A stretch of DNA of 64,000 bases from Emydura subglobosa (GCA_007922225.1 ML679972.1:37511765-37575764); one strand, 5' to 3'. Shown: positions 43,251-55,994, counted from the stretch's first letter. Program-made: numbers and translations. Notes: a model not told the origin generated them from the sequence alone.

Positions 43251-43689
43251 GGACAAAGCTACCCTGCTCTCCACAAACGATTCAAAGAGGCACTTGCTAG
43301 CCCAGGATGCAGCCCAGACACAGACACCCGGAGCAGTGGGAGGAGGTAGCGGCAGGGCCTGATTAGAGCTTCAAACCCGAAGGCTTTAGGGTGGCAGAGA
43401 GGTGAGCGGGGGGCATGAGAACTCCCCATGTGGCCCTGGCTAGAATGACTGAAAGGAGAAGACCTAAAAGTGTCTGTAAGGCTTTCGAAGTTGCCTGGCA
43501 GAACAGCTCCCCAGAGAACTGGAGACGTTTGCCATGGCCCAGTCTGATGACGGTTGTGGTTTTGCTGAACGAGAACTCGCAGTCCCACCCTCCAAGAGGG
43601 TTTGAACATCCCTAGAGCGGGGGTGGAGGGCAGTGATCTCGCTCCGTTCAGCCTCAAAGGGGGTGAAGAATGGAGGGGAATTGTTTGGG

Positions 43690-44405
43690 GTGTTTTTCTG
43701 AACAATGTGTAGCTCAGTTTCCCCGCTGCGTGGCAAGGGGCCAGTTCCTACGCTGCTGTCAGCACCGGGCAGTGAGGCAGGGCTGGATGCCAGGCAGACA
43801 GTGGCTCTCTCTGGGATGGACCTAAAGAACTGAATGCAATCCACACATAGGAATGGAAGATCCAAGGACTGAAACATGAGCCCTTTGCCCCTGGCTGCCC
43901 AGGAAAGAGAAGAACTGGGACTCAGAGGGCTTGCAGGGGTCAGGACTGAGCCATACAAAGTACCGGGGTTGTGTTAAGAACTAGGACAAAGACACAAGAT
44001 GGACCCCAGGAGAGCGTGGGATAGCAGGGCAGCTGTTTCTGCCTATATAGATTCTCTGAAGCTTGCCTTTTCCATGCAGACCTAAGGACTCTCCGGTGCT
44101 GGATTCCTAATGACTAATCAATGCTCTGCTGTTCTGAAAAGGCTGCCTGGTCTTGCCATGCACTTCCTGAATGGGTGCAAGTTGCTAACTCAGCTGCGCA
44201 CTCAGTAGGGCACAAGGATAGAAACCGGGGGTGCCGGAGCCTGAAGGCCCAGTCTGGGAGTCGGAGAGCTGCAGAACTCACCCTTGGGAAAGGCTACGTT
44301 CAGGCTCAGCAAGAAATAGGGGACCTCCTAAGAGATTATATGAAGGCCAGAGCAATGAGCCTCTATGAAGTCATGACCATGGTGGTAGTAGTGGGATACT
44401 GAATG
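43690..44405 (+). mobile_element. LTR-like repeat, copy B
   Basis: Same family and orientation as 37730-38535. It ends at ATGGTGGTAGTAGTGGGATA, the counterpart of copy A's TGGTGGCAGAAGTGGGATA. Because both copies carry the post-LTR segment, they are probably two insertions rather than one element's pair. Confidence 0.5.
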
Positions 44406-44900
44406 CACCACCCACCCAGCATCTCTTCTTCGTCCACCCAACCCTGATGCCTCCCAGCAAAAAACTCATAAGAATCTCTAGTTTGGATCAGAACCAAGGC
44501 CCTCCTAGCTTGGTATCCTGGCTCTGACAGCACCCAGCACCAGATGCTATATAGCCAGATTTAAAGGCCCTGCAGTAGCAGACAGGAATAATCTGCTCCC
44601 CATACAGATCTCAGCCTGCTCTTTACTAATTACAGATCATCTGACACCTCAGAGCAGGAGGTTTATCTCCCTCCTGTTCTTTTAGTTAGCACAGACTCTT
44701 CTAACCCATGCATATTCTTGTTCCCCATATGAATGTCCAAGCCCTTTTTGACTCTTTGTGCCACTAACACGGCACCTGTGGGCAGGTCAGCAGGAGTAGG
44801 GCTGGAATTGGAGACCTCTGGATCTAAAGGCACGAGTGCCAGTGCCTGAGCTGAGAGACCCAGCTTCCTGCTCCAGGCTACAGCAAGCCTTTCAACCACT
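44406..44900. other. Intron sequence, nothing firm
   Basis: 44760-44890 has the feel of an antisense tRNA-derived SINE (GTGAGCTGAGAGACCC-like text) but is too decayed to call. Confidence 0.4.
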
Positions 44901-44902
44901 AT

Positions 44903-45075
44903 GGATATGTCTACACTGCAAAAGGAGGTGTGTGCTTAACTCACGTTCTTAATTTGCATTCGCCAACCTGGCTTAAAACAGCAATAAAGACCCAATAAAT
45001 CAGCTCTAAACTCAGATCAGCAGCTTGAGTTCAGCTCCGGGCTGCTGTATTTAAGTCAGGCAGCAAGCCCGAGTG
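44903..45075. mobile_element. MITE fragment (TCTACAC terminus)
   Basis: GGATATGTCTACACTGCAAA at its left edge. No matching right terminus. Confidence 0.45.
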
Positions 45076-46491
45076 AAGAGAAGATGGAGAAGTCACTGAC
45101 CTTGGATAGCAACGGGCGTTCAAGATGTGTGATCCATACGCCTGTTCGAGGCCACGCGCACCCTTGGTGGAGTTCCAAGTCTTTTGGCCAGCCGTGTCCA
45201 TCCAGCACGTCTGCACCCTGGGGCTCTGAGGCTTTTTCCACCAGAGTGTCTAAAAGGCAGAGCACGCCGCCACGCTTCGTTCCTCTTCACCGCCGAATCA
45301 GAGTTCAAGGACTCCTGGCACGCGCATCTCACAATGAAGCCCAGTAACTTCTCCTTCATGTTATTCCCCAAAGGCACGTTCCGCTGATGCTGGCTCCAGT
45401 GCATCGGAGGTGGGAGCTCACAATCTACTAGAATAAAGACTTGAGTCCAGGCCTGTTGAACGCAGCTTCTGACCTGGAGCCTTCGGTAAGTAGCTAGTGC
45501 TTCGTGAATGAATTTTGCCCAGCCTGTGTGCACAATGGGAGATGTTCTTTAAGGAGGCTGCTGAGTTCTTCTTTACCACCTCACAGCAAGCCCTCATATA
45601 GTCAGAGATCCACGTTGACGAGCCTTGGGAAGATAGGGCTTCGCCTCTCATCCCTGCCTCCGATGGCCACAAAGAATCTTGGCGAAGAGCTGCCCGGCTT
45701 CTTTCTTTGCAGATCGGAAGCCAGGGCTTGTTTGACATCTCAGGTGTGAAGAGCTGGAAGCAGGAGGCTTAGGAAAGACCACAGGTAGGTGGATTTGCTG
45801 GTTTGGATGGATTCTGTGACCCTCTTTTGGCAAGCACTTTGGATGGGTTCTTACAGACACCGAATAGCAGGCTATATGCTAAAGGGAAGTCAGCCGTCAG
45901 TGCTTGACTCACACCCACCCTCCTCACTAAGGCGATGGCCACCAGGAACAACATTTTCAGAGGCATTTGCAAGAGAGAGCATGATCGCCATCGGTTCAAA
46001 TGGGGGGTCCAGCAGCACTGAGACAATCAGGGTGAGGCCCAAAGGAGGAAACCCGCTGATCTGGCCTTTTAGGAATTTCAAGTCCACTGGGTCTGAGAAG
46101 GCCGACTGGCTCTCTGTAGACGGATGAAGTGTAGAGATCACAGCCGAGCATATCATCAGTGAGAGCTCAATGGAAAATGAGGTCATTTGAGCTGCAGTAG
46201 ATAATCCAAGATCACAGGCTTGGATGCATCCTACATGCTCAGGGGTTTTCAACACCACCAGTGAGACATTCTCGTCCATTTTGCATGGGAAGTCTGTCTT
46301 GTAGAGTCTGTCCGGCTGTCAACCAGGACACCCCAAACTGCAGAGGAGCAGGACCTTCAAAAACTGTCCAGATGTCCAGCAACCCAGCTGTGAGATGGGG
46401 AGACTTCAGACCAATTGAAGGGCTTTCCCCTTGGCCTGCGACAATAGGTCTGCTACCAGACGTAAGGTCTTGAGCCGAGAGATTTAGATTC

Positions 46492-46740
46492 TCAGGGCTT
46501 GTCTACACTAGAAATTTGCATGTAGTGCTCCTGGTGAAGACACTCTCAGAGAGAGTGCTTCCTCATCAACTTAATAACACCACCTCCACGAGAGGCGGTA
46601 GCTATGTCTCTCCTGCCAACATAGTACCATCTATACCAGCACTTAGGATGGTATAAATACATTTCTTGGGGGGTGGATTATTCACATCCCTGAGCAATGT
46701 AGTTATACCAAAGTAATTTTGTAGTGTAGTCCAGAAATCA
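46492..46740. mobile_element. hAT-like MITE inside DIRS copy 2
   Basis: Opens CAGGGCTTGTCTACACTAGA and closes AATTTTGTAGTGTAGTCCAG. The ends are inverted copies with one short slip. The interior has the GGTATAAATACATTTC and GTAGTTATACCAAAGT text usual for this MITE. Confidence 0.7.
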
Positions 46741-48904
46741 AGATGGTCTCTCAGGAATAGCCTGGCCAAGTCCGGCTGGACTTTACAAAGCACCCTGGCG
46801 TTCAGAGGGACCAGAGGGTAACTGTATAAGAGTCCTCTTGTCCATGGGACTAGGAAGGTGCCTGATAAGGAGCCTGGGCTCATCATCCTCTTGGACAGAA
46901 GCTGCGGGACTTTTTGTTGTTTCATCTTGTCTCTCGCAGGTAGCCCCAGTCTGAGACGATGGCTTGAAGAACGGAGTTCTTGAGTTCCCACTCGTGGTTC
47001 AAGGAGACGTACCTGCTCAGACTGTCTGCCGTGGTGATCTGCAGACAGGGCAGATGGACAGCCAAGAGGGCGATCTGCCGTCTGATGCCCCACTTCCACA
47101 GCCTGACTGTTTCTTGGCCAAGCGGGGTGGATCTGCCGCTTCCCTGCTTGTGGATGTAGAAGATGGAGGTGGTGTTGTTCGTCATTATCTGGGCATGGAG
47201 GACTTGCAGGGAAGACGGAGCACCCTGAGCTCTAGGAGGTCGATGTACATTCGTGTCCCTCAGGGTGTCCACAGGCCCGTGTCTGCAGGTTGTCTACATG
47301 TGCTCCCCATCCCAGGCGCAACGTGTCCATCACACCGTCCTGGCTAGGAGGGGAGATGCAAAGGGGCGTTCACTGGGTCTTTCCATCAAGTCAGAGATTA
47401 TCAACCCAATGGGGTCGTGGAGAGGGCCATATCCAGATATTTGCCTAGGATGAAGACAGGCCTCAGCACATGTCAGAAGCGCAGTCCTGCATGAGGCTAG
47501 GTGACCAAGAAGGGCCAAGAAGAGCAAGGAAAGTTCTGCCAACTAGAGTCTCACCCCACCACCACAGAGATCAGGGATGAGAGATTCTGGAACCCGTCCC
47601 AAGGTAGGAAGGCCAGGGTGCTGGCAGTGCACCAATGAACTCCCAGGTTCTGCACCGGGCTGCAGGTGTATTGAGCAGCTTTTGAGACCTGGTGAGGTGA
47701 TTTTCCCTGAACCAGCCAACTGTCCAGATGAAGGTATACTGATGTGCCTTTCTTTCTTTGATGTTTCGCTGCAATCTCCAGAACTTTGGGGAATGCCCTT
47801 GGGGTGGCTGAGAGGCAAAGGGGAAAGACACAGTACCAGTAATGCTCATGACCCACCATAAATCTCAAGTACCATCTCTGGGATGGTATCCTGGCTATAT
47901 AGAAGTACGCATCCTGAAGGCTGAGAGAGATTAACCAGGCCCCTGGAGTGGGAACAGTTGAGTTGGGGTTTACCATACTGAAATTCAGCTTACCCCAAGT
48001 CTAAGACAGATCAACATCTACCTTCCTTTTTTGGGATGAGGAAGTATCGGCTGTAGAAGCCTGTTCTCTGATACAGCAGCAGGACCTGTTCTGTTGCTCT
48101 GAGAGGATCTCTCAGTGTAGAAGATCCTAATAAGTATGGTCCCTGAAAAGGAATGAGGTGGCAAGTTGAGCTCGGGCACCGTGAGGAACTGAGCAGGGTA
48201 ATCCTATCACAGGGTCCAAAATCCATTGGGCCCAGGTGCTACAGGACGATTTCTAAAGGAGGGAGCTAGCTCTGAAGCCAAAGGAGTGGTCTGGATCTCC
48301 CGATGGACCCATCAAAACAGGTTTTTCTACGGAGGAGGGTCAGACGGCTGGGTCGATGAGGCAGGCTGCCTTCTCCTGTGGAAGCACTGTTTCTTCCTGC
48401 AGGGGTTCGGTGGCCCTTTGGTGGAAGAAGGGTGGTTGGACTGTTCTTTGAAGGGCATACAATTGTGGTGTGGGAGCTGGGCTCCCCTGGTAGCCCAGGC
48501 AATGGTGAAGTCCACCCTTCCAGGGTGCCATTACAATTCTATGGTGTCTACACACCAGCTCCTGGAAGGAAGCATTTCAGACAACCATGACCAGCAAGAC
48601 GCAGCATCAGCTGCATCCAGTGTGGCTTTCAGAACAGTTTTAGTTACCAACTGCCCCGCATCAATCAAAGATTGCTCATCCCGCCACGCTGGCTACCCTG
48701 CTATATTTAGCACACTCGCTCGATCAGAGCGACACAAGTACGTCTACCCAAGCCGGAAAACACAACTCCAGCTGCAGCGGAGGCATTCCCTATAAGATGG
48801 GAATTGCTCAAAGGTATACAATCAGACCTTGGTTGTGGGCCAGCCGGCACTGCAGGTGTGCTGAGTGAGAAGTAGGGTTCCTGGGTGAATACATCCAGTT
48901 TCTT

Positions 48905-49075
48905 TAGCTCTTTTTCATAGATTTCAAGGTCGGAAGGGACCCCTGTGGCTGTCTAGTCTGAGCTCCTGCCCAGCACAGGCCATTGTACTTCCCTGGATTA
49001 ATTCCACTTTGAATTAGAACAGGTCTTGAACCAATCTTGACTGAAAAATTGCCATTGAAGGAGAACCTACCCCTC
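48905..49075 (-). mobile_element. CR1 LINE 3' end, antisense
   Basis: TTTCATAGATTTCAAGGTCG + GAAGGGACCCCTGTGGC and then ...CCTGGATTAATTCC..., a short antisense CR1 terminus inside DIRS copy 2. Confidence 0.85.
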
Positions 49076-49311
49076 TTTGGACGTCACTTTGTCTTCTCTT
49101 GTATTCTTGCTGGCTGCCCTCACAACCAGGAATGAAGTGAGTGTAGAAATATCCCGCGCTCTTGGGTGGAACCTGGTATCACCTATCCAGCTTCCAAGAG
49201 GCACGGGCAAGTGTGGCTTGGATTGGCCATGCTACGCCAGCCTGCTCCTTTATTGCCTCATTTAGAGACAAGGCTACTCTCTCCAGGGAGGTAGACTGCA
49301 AGATGTGGATG

Positions 49312-49925
49312 GATTTAGAATCATAGAACCCCAGGGTTAGAAGGGACCACAAGGGCCATCTAGTCTAATCCCCCAACCAAGATGCAGGATTTGTTGTGTC
49401 TAAACCACCCAAGACAGGTGGCTACCCAGCCTCCTTTTGTAAACCTCCAGTGAAGGAGCTTCCACGACTTCCCGGGGTAGTGTGTGCCATTGTCCGGCTG
49501 TTCTTACAGTTAGGAACATCTTCCTGAAATTTAGTCTAAATCTGCTATGCTGGTGATTGAACCCATTGCTTCTTGTCCTGCCCCCTCTGGTAAGACAGAA
49601 CCACTTTTCTCCATCTTTTTTATGGCAGCCGTTTGAGTATTTGCAGACCTCTACCACATCCCCCATTAATCTCCTCTTTTCCAAACTACACATACCCAGT
49701 TCCTTCAGTCTTTGCTCATATGGCTTCCATTCCATCCCTTTCATCATCTTTGTCTCTTGCCTCTGGATCCTTTCCAGTTTCTCTACGTCCTTTCTATACA
49801 TTGGTGACCAGAACTGGACACAGTTTTCCACGTGAGGTCTAACCAGCGCTGAGTAGAGCGGTACAATCACCTCCCATGACTTCTTCCATGGGTATGAGGA
49901 GCATCCCTGGCTCTTCTCTTCAAGA
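49312..49925 (-). mobile_element. CR1 LINE 3' fragment, antisense
   Basis: Starts TTAGAATCATAGAACCCCAG. The minus-strand frame 49870-49400 is the CR1 RT C-terminal end (MIVPLYSALVRPHVENCVQF, RLMGDVVEVCKY). The frame is unusually intact for 156 codons. Confidence 0.9.
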
Positions 49926-50619
49926 GGTCATAGAACCCCTTACAACCACCCAGTTGTGGGGCCATGGGGCACCACTGCTTCATCTGATGAGGATGATGAT
50001 GATGACAACAAAGTAGCTGGCCCTGCTGGGTCTATCAGAGGAAGGACTGTTTTGTCCTTGCTCCGCCTCACAGCTGGGAGAAGGCTGAGCTGGTGCCAGC
50101 TGAGTTGCTGCAGATGCGGCTGAGGTAGTCTTGTCTCCCATGAGATGGGTAGGGGCCCCCACAAGAAGGCCACCTGGGTATAGAGGGGAGTGGACCTTGG
50201 GGCCATGGAGTGATGGGGTCCCAGGACAGATACCTGAAGTTGTGTTTAGAGCTCCTGTGGGAGGCAGAGGGTGGAGGTGGTCCTTGGGGAGTTTTTGTGT
50301 GGTCATCACCCGTGGCCAGTAAAGAGAATGGCTATGCCAGGTCCACAGGCAGCACTGTGCATCTGAGCATCGTGGGTGGCTTGGTGCCATATCCAGGAGT
50401 CCCAGGACTGCCAGAGCAAAGTCAAGAGAGCAGCGGCTCAGGTTCCTGTAGGACTGAGAGGTTTCTCGGTGTCATGAAGCTACCCAGTGCTGGGAGATGT
50501 TGTGGGTGGCCCATGTTTCACCTCTGGTGCTGGTGGCACAGTCCGTGGGAAGCCCTTATTGGTGGGGATGGTGGCACAACCGGCTGTAGAGTCTCCTCGG
50601 AGTTGTAAGCCGGCATTGA

Positions 50620-51110
50620 GTGTCACGACCGGTGCTTGGGCAGTCCAGCCTAGTGGTCGGAGCAGGAGTCAGTAACCGGAGCTAAGGGTCAGGACTGGGG
50701 TCAGAGCCAGAGACCAGGGGCAGGGATTAGAAACAAGGAAGGAACCAAGAGCAGGGCAGAGAAGCAGGAACCAGGAGTCAGGCGAGAAGGCAGGGTCAGA
50801 TGTAGCAGCCAGCCAGGAATTCACTCCATTGTGCAGACAGCGAACATCCTGCGCCTTCTTCTGGCTTAAATAGCCCAGCCAGGCCAATCAGTGAGGCCAA
50901 GCACTCCTCCAATCAGGACTCCCATGGGCGGTGCCTCTGGTCAGGCCGGAGCTCTGGGGAGCAGAGTGTCATGAACTGGGGTGTAGGCAGTCATGCCCAG
51001 TGGTCAGAGCCGGAGTTGGGGCCAAGGGTCAAAGCTGGCGTCAGGAACTGAGCAGGACTGGAGACTTAAGAACACATCTCTTGGTTCCTCCAGCCAACCC
51101 GACAACCTGG
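50620..51110 (-). mobile_element. Solo gypsy-type LTR, antisense, followed by a second partial LTR
   Basis: Starts TGTCACGACCGGTGCTTGGG and includes CTAGTGGTCGGAGCAGGAGT, the antisense of the CCGACCACTAGG end of the gypsy LTRs at 20034/25310. A second start TGTCATGAACTGGGGTGTAG at 50968 and CCCAGTGGTCAGAGCCGGAG repeat the same end. No internal region is attached. Confidence 0.65.
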
Positions 51111-51375
51111 CAGGCCTGGATCAGATGCTGGCCCCACGGATTTGTGTTGCAGAAGGATCTGCTTTCTGGCCTCTCCATCCTTTATGGGTCCAGGACCTCA
51201 AGGATTTGCACATTTTCTAACTACACAATAGCGAGCAGAGTACGCACAGCAATCGCTCTGTCTTTGTGCTGGGAGGTGGTGGAAAGGAAAGGAACCGATG
51301 ATGGTTGGCCTGCAACCCGCTTTACACCCTGGCTGAGGAGGCCCAGGGGACAGGCGCACCATAGGGACACTACTA
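51111..51375. other. Intron sequence, nothing recognised
   Basis: No coding or repeat-family signal. Confidence 0.5.
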
Positions 51376-51454
51376 GGTAAAAGACCCTGAACTGGAGGGC
51401 AAAGGGCACATGTCCCCATTAGTGGAATGTGCATGTGGACAAATGCTTGAAGGA

Positions 51455-51515
51455 AAACACATCTTTTCTTTTCTTTTTTTTTTTTTTTTTTGCAGTGTAG
51501 ATATACCCAGCCTCC
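51455..51515. repeat. T-rich tract with MITE terminus
   Basis: A run of about 20 T (51475-51492) leads into GCAGTGTAGATATACCCAG, a TCTACAC-type MITE end. Confidence 0.7.
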
Positions 51516-51534
51516 ACTAGAGGAGGACAGAGTG

Positions 51535-51800
51535 CTGCACCGAGCTGACAGTAGTGACCCGAAGTTCCCTTGTGGCAGTGAGTTCCACCGGCTAATGAGA
51601 CAGCAGAGAGAAAGCATTTCCTGGTAACAGGTTTGAATTTTCCTCTGTTCAATTTAATCAATTGTCCCCTTGTCCTTGTGTGGTGAGCCAGAGGGAGCAG
51701 ACACACCCCATCAAACTTCTGTCCCCCGGGGCACCGCGTCGTAGACATTTATCACGTCCCCTCTTACTCACCTCACTCACGTAACAATCGTGATATTCTC
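51535..51800 (-). mobile_element. CR1/L2-like LINE 3' end, antisense
   Basis: TGTGGCAGTGAGTTCCACCG, AATTTAATCAATTGTCCCC and GTAGACATTTATCACGTCCC, the antisense of a CR1/L2 3' coding end. Confidence 0.75.
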
Positions 51801-51829
51801 ACTCTCTTGAAAAGAGATTTTCCAAGCCC

Positions 51830-52100
51830 CTGCTCATTCTCCACCCAGCCAGGACCCATTCCTCCCCATTCCCTTCTCCCTGCACGCCCCTCTCCATCTC
51901 TCTAGCACCTCCCTCGATCCCTCCTGCATGCCCCTCAGCCCCCCCTGCACACCGCCTCCCTCCCTCCCCCCCCCCCGCCCCCCCCTCAACTCCCCCGCAC
52001 GTCCCTCTCCCTCCCTCTGACACCCCCCCCACTCCTTCCCCCCACCCTGCACTCCCCCCTCTGTCCCTACGGGAGCCCTGTGCCCTCCCCCCACCCTGCG
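51830..52100. repeat. C/T-rich low-complexity tract
   Basis: CCCTCC/CTGCACGCCCCTC units. On the minus strand it encodes a Gly/Glu-rich frame that is not a gene. Confidence 0.8.
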
Positions 52101-54690
52101 CTCTACCTCAGAACTGACATTACCTGTTTCCAAGTCACTGACAACGTGGAAGAATGCTTATGGATCCACGTGCTACCAGCTAAAGCACAAGATGGGCTAC
52201 TCAGTGGCACCTGCTACAGACCGTCAAATCACACATGGGAACAGGCTGACCTGCTTCTTACACACCTATCTACACCGTGTGGGGGGGCGGGGGTAAGGAG
52301 GGGTGAGTTGCATGGTGGTGGGACATTTCACTCTGAGTGACGTATGCTGGAGGTCTCATGCTACCAGTCCCAAAACATCTTTGGAAGGGGCAAATGTTAT
52401 AAATGACAATTTCCTACCTCAAAAAATGTTGCATCCAACACGAGAGAATTCTCTATTAGACCTCGTCTTGACATATAAGGAGGAACTGATCACAGAACTA
52501 AAAACGAATGGTAACTTTGGAACAGGTGCTCATGACTTGACCATATTTGAGATGTTTGCACTTTATTCTGTTTGCACCAGTAATACGGTGCTTTAAAAGG
52601 GCCAATTTCACAAAACTGAAAACAATTATGAGATAAATCAGCTAGGAGGAAGAACTTAATCAGATACATGTGAATGATAATTGGGAATTGTTCAAAACAC
52701 TTTGCCTCAAAAGCCACAATCGAGAAAGAAGACTACACTGGTGGAAAAAACAACCTGGCATAGAGGGGAATTGAAAGCAGCTACTGTATATAAACAAATG
52801 GAATACAGGAGAAGTTCATCATAATGAATATAAATCAGAAGCTAGGAACTGTAGAAAATTGATAAGGGAAGCAAAAGGACAAAAGGCGCTGTCTATGGCC
52901 AGCAGAATTAAGGACAATAAGAAGGATGTTTTCAGAGTATATTAGGAAGAAAAAGAATCCTAGAAATAGTGTTGATCCATTACTGCATGGAAATGGTAGA
53001 ATTATCAATAATAATTCAGAAAAGGCAGAAGTATTCAGCAAACAGTTCTGTTCTGTATTTGAGGGAGAAAAACAGATTATATAGTCAGATCATATGATGA
53101 CGATAACTCTTTTTCCATTCCACTAGTATCTCAGGAAGATTTTTAACAGCAGCTACTAAAATTAGATATTTTTAAATTAGCAAGTCCAGATAACTTGCAT
53201 CCAAGGGTTTTAAAAGAGCTGGCAACGGAGCTTGCTGGTCCATTAAATGCTGGTTTCCAATATGTCTTGGAGCACGGTGAAAGTTCCAGATGACTGGAAG
53301 CAAGCTAATGTTGTTCCAATATTTGTAAAGGATAAATGGGATGACACAGGGAATTATAGACCTGTCAGCCTAGCATCAACCCCAGGTAAGATAATGCACG
53401 GGCTGATATGGGACTTGATTGAAAAAGAATCAAAGGAAGGTAATACAATTAATGACAATCAAAATGGGTTTATGGAAAATTGATCTTGTCAAATTAACTT
53501 GATATTATTTTTTGTGAGATTACAAGTTTGGTTGATAAAGGTAATAGTGTTGATGTAACATATGTAGAATTCTGTATGGCATCTGACAACATTTTTATTA
53601 AAAAACTAGAAAGATACAAAATTAACATGGCCCACATTAAATGAATGAAAAACTGGCTAAGCGACAGGTCTCAAAATATAACTGTAAATAGGGAATCGTC
53701 ATCAAGCGGGCCTGTCTCTAGTGGGGTCCCACAGGGATGAGTTCTTGGCCCTGCACTATTGGATATTTTTTAACAATGACCTGGAAGGAAACATAAAATT
53801 ATCACTGATAAAGTTGCAGATGACAAAGATTGAGGGAGTTGTAAACAATGTCACTGAGACAAAGCAATCTGGATCACTTGGCAAACTGGGCACAAGCAAA
53901 CAATATGCATTTTAATATGGCTAAATGAAAGGTGGTTTATCAGGGAACAAAGAATGCAGGCCATACTTACATGAGGGGAGATTCTCCTGCGGAGCGGTGA
54001 CTCTGAAAACGACTTGGGAGCTGTGTTGCAGAATCAGCTGAACATGAGCTCCCAGTGTGACGCTGCAGCCAAAAGGGCTAATGTGATTCTGAGATGTATA
54101 AACGGGAATCTTGAGCAGGAGCAGAGAGGTTATTTTACCTCTGTATTTGGCACTGGTGCAACTGCTGCTGGGATCCTGTGTCCAGCTCTGGTGCCCACAA
54201 TTCAAGGAGGACATTGATAAATTGGAGAGGGGTCAGAGAAAAGCCACGAGAATGATTAAAGGATTAGAAAACCTGCCCTGTTGTGATAGCCTCAAAGAGA
54301 TCCATCTATTTAGCTTAACTAAAGAAGGTGAAGGGGTGGCTTGATCCCTGTCTACACTTGGGGAACAAAAAGTTGATAATGGGCAGCTCAGTCTAGCAGA
54401 GAAAAGTCGAACATGAGCCACAGGCTGGACGTCAAAGCTGGGTAAATTCAGATGGGATATGAGGCACACATTTTCAACAGTGAAGGTAATTAACCTCTGG
54501 AACGACTTACCCAAGGCTGTGGTGGATTCTCCATCACTGACAATTTTTAAACCAAGATTGACTGTTTTTCTAAAAGATCAGCTCTAGCTCCCACAGGAAT
54601 TAACTCAGGGCAGCCCTCTGGCTAGAGGTAGACGGGAAGGCAGATGACATGAGCAGAGTGGTCTCTTTGGTCCTGAGAATCTTTGAATCC
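52100..54690 (+). mobile_element. CR1 LINE, long but decayed copy
   Basis: In order: endonuclease remnants (52180-52620; LSGTCYRPSNHTWEQADLL), RT remnants (53160-53930; VKVPDDWKQANVVPIF, TGNYRPVSLASTPGKIM, then a GPCLWGPT/ASSGL-like zone and FNNDLEGNIKLSLI) and the 3' coding end (54010-54340; AAAKRANVILRCINGN, LERGQRKATRMIKGLENLP). The 3' end finishes near GGCAGATGACATGAGCAGAG. Frames are shifted many times. The 54010-54690 part has a different substitution look and may be a separate insertion. Confidence 0.85.
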
Positions 54691-54905
54691 CTTTGTGACC
54701 GAGGGACCCCTTGATGTCGACTGGCGGAGGGCATAAGGGGTGCAGAGAGGGCTTTATAGGGATCCGCTGGTGTAATGTCTATATAATAGGGTGCCGAAGG
54801 GTGGCATGTGAGGTCTCTACCAACAGCCAGTAATGCACTGGTCGTCCGAACCAGCACATGATGTACACACAGATGATATTTAAGGAGTTAGGCACCTATA
54901 CGTGC
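54690..54905 (+). repeat. Unclassified dispersed repeat, copy 2 (related to 1755-1960)
   Basis: GATCCGCTGGTGTAATGTCT + ATATAATAGG and GAGGTCTCTACCAACAGCCA match the copy near 1815-1895. Confidence 0.45.
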
Positions 54906-55990
54906 TAAGATATGGAGGGGAAGCCAGGTCACCAGAAGGCAATACACAGGCTCTGGGCAGGCAAGGGGGCCGGAGACTCTTCTCTTGCCCGAACTGACCA
55001 TTGTGTATTGCACATCTTACAGCGTGAGGCTCTCTGCATACGGAGCCACCAAGTCATCAAGGCCACTCCTCACCTGCCTCCCCTCAGCATCCCGCCCCCA
55101 CCCCCGCAGCCCAGCCCACCCCACACCCATCCTGGAGCCTGCAGCTTTGGCCCCTCATCTGAGACCAGAGGCCTCCATCGGGGGGGGGGGGGAACTTTGG
55201 GGCAGTTGCTCCTCCCCCCAAAGTGTCCCCCAAACCCATACTTGCCCTGCCTGCGTCTAGACTCCTCAGACCCAGCCTGCTCCAACCACACGCCATGGCC
55301 ACTGCCTATGGGCCCCTGCCTCCCCCACCCCCCAGACCGCCACCCCCTGCACCACCCTAACCCGCCCCACCCGCCAGCCATTCCCCTCCCTGCGCCAATC
55401 CATCCCACTCCCCCAGCCAGACTGTCCTCCCTGCACCACGCCACCCTCACCCTCTTCCGTCCAGATCCCCCCACCCCACCCCAACCATTCCCCAGCCAGC
55501 CTCCCCCTCACACCAACCCACTCCCACCCATCCCCTGGCAGCCACCCTCCCAGCCCCCCCTCCACCCACTTCTCATCCAACCAGCCTCCCCCACTCACCA
55601 CCCACCCCCACCCCAGACAGCCAATGCCCCTTCCTCCCCATGCTACAGCATCCAGTACAGAGAGGCCCCAATTCTCCATGCCCTGCAACAGGGTTAGTGG
55701 GGGAGGGCAGGGACTGCTTCCTCTCCCCACCACCCAGCTGTGTGACCCCCCCCACACCCAGCACCAGCTCCTCTGTCCCCCTCCCATAGCTGGGATACCC
55801 CACAACCAGCACCATCTCCTCTTGCGCTCCTCCCCCCCGGCCCCCCCCACTGTCCCCTGATCACTGGGACCCCAGGTCTCTATCAGCTGCTTTCTTTCTC
55901 TCACCCCTGCTGGTTCAAGCACCCATCATGGATGGAGTAACCCCGCCACCCGCACCCTGGCCTAGCCAACGTCCCCCCTTCCACCTGCTG
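54906..55990. repeat. C-rich CCACCC low-complexity intron
   Basis: From 55070 to 55900 the plus strand is mostly CCCCACCC/CACCCC. Long Pro- and Trp/Gly-rich frames on the two strands come from this bias. No unit length is stable enough for a minisatellite call. Confidence 0.75.
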
Positions 55991-55994
55991 GAGA

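Larger units (their letters stand above)
45085..50600 (-). mobile_element. DIRS-like tyrosine-recombinase retroelement, copy 2, defective
   Basis: Minus-strand order from high coordinate: gag-like (about 50400-49930; SSSSSSDEAVVPHGPTTG), two CR1 insertions, RT (about 48060-47540; LISLSLQDAYFYIARI and LRFMVGHEHYWYCVFPL), RNase H (about 47270-46930; NNTTSIFYIHKQGSGR and TADSLSRYVSLNHEWEL), then the recombinase region (about 46030-45500; LKMLFLVAIALVRRVGVSQA). It is related to copy 1 but clearly diverged and full of stops. A MITE sits inside at 46492-46740. Confidence 0.82.

Noticed and set aside
54912..55697. A 261-codon Pro-rich plus-strand frame
   Set aside because: Produced by CCACCC low-complexity DNA. 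The opposite strand is equally open.
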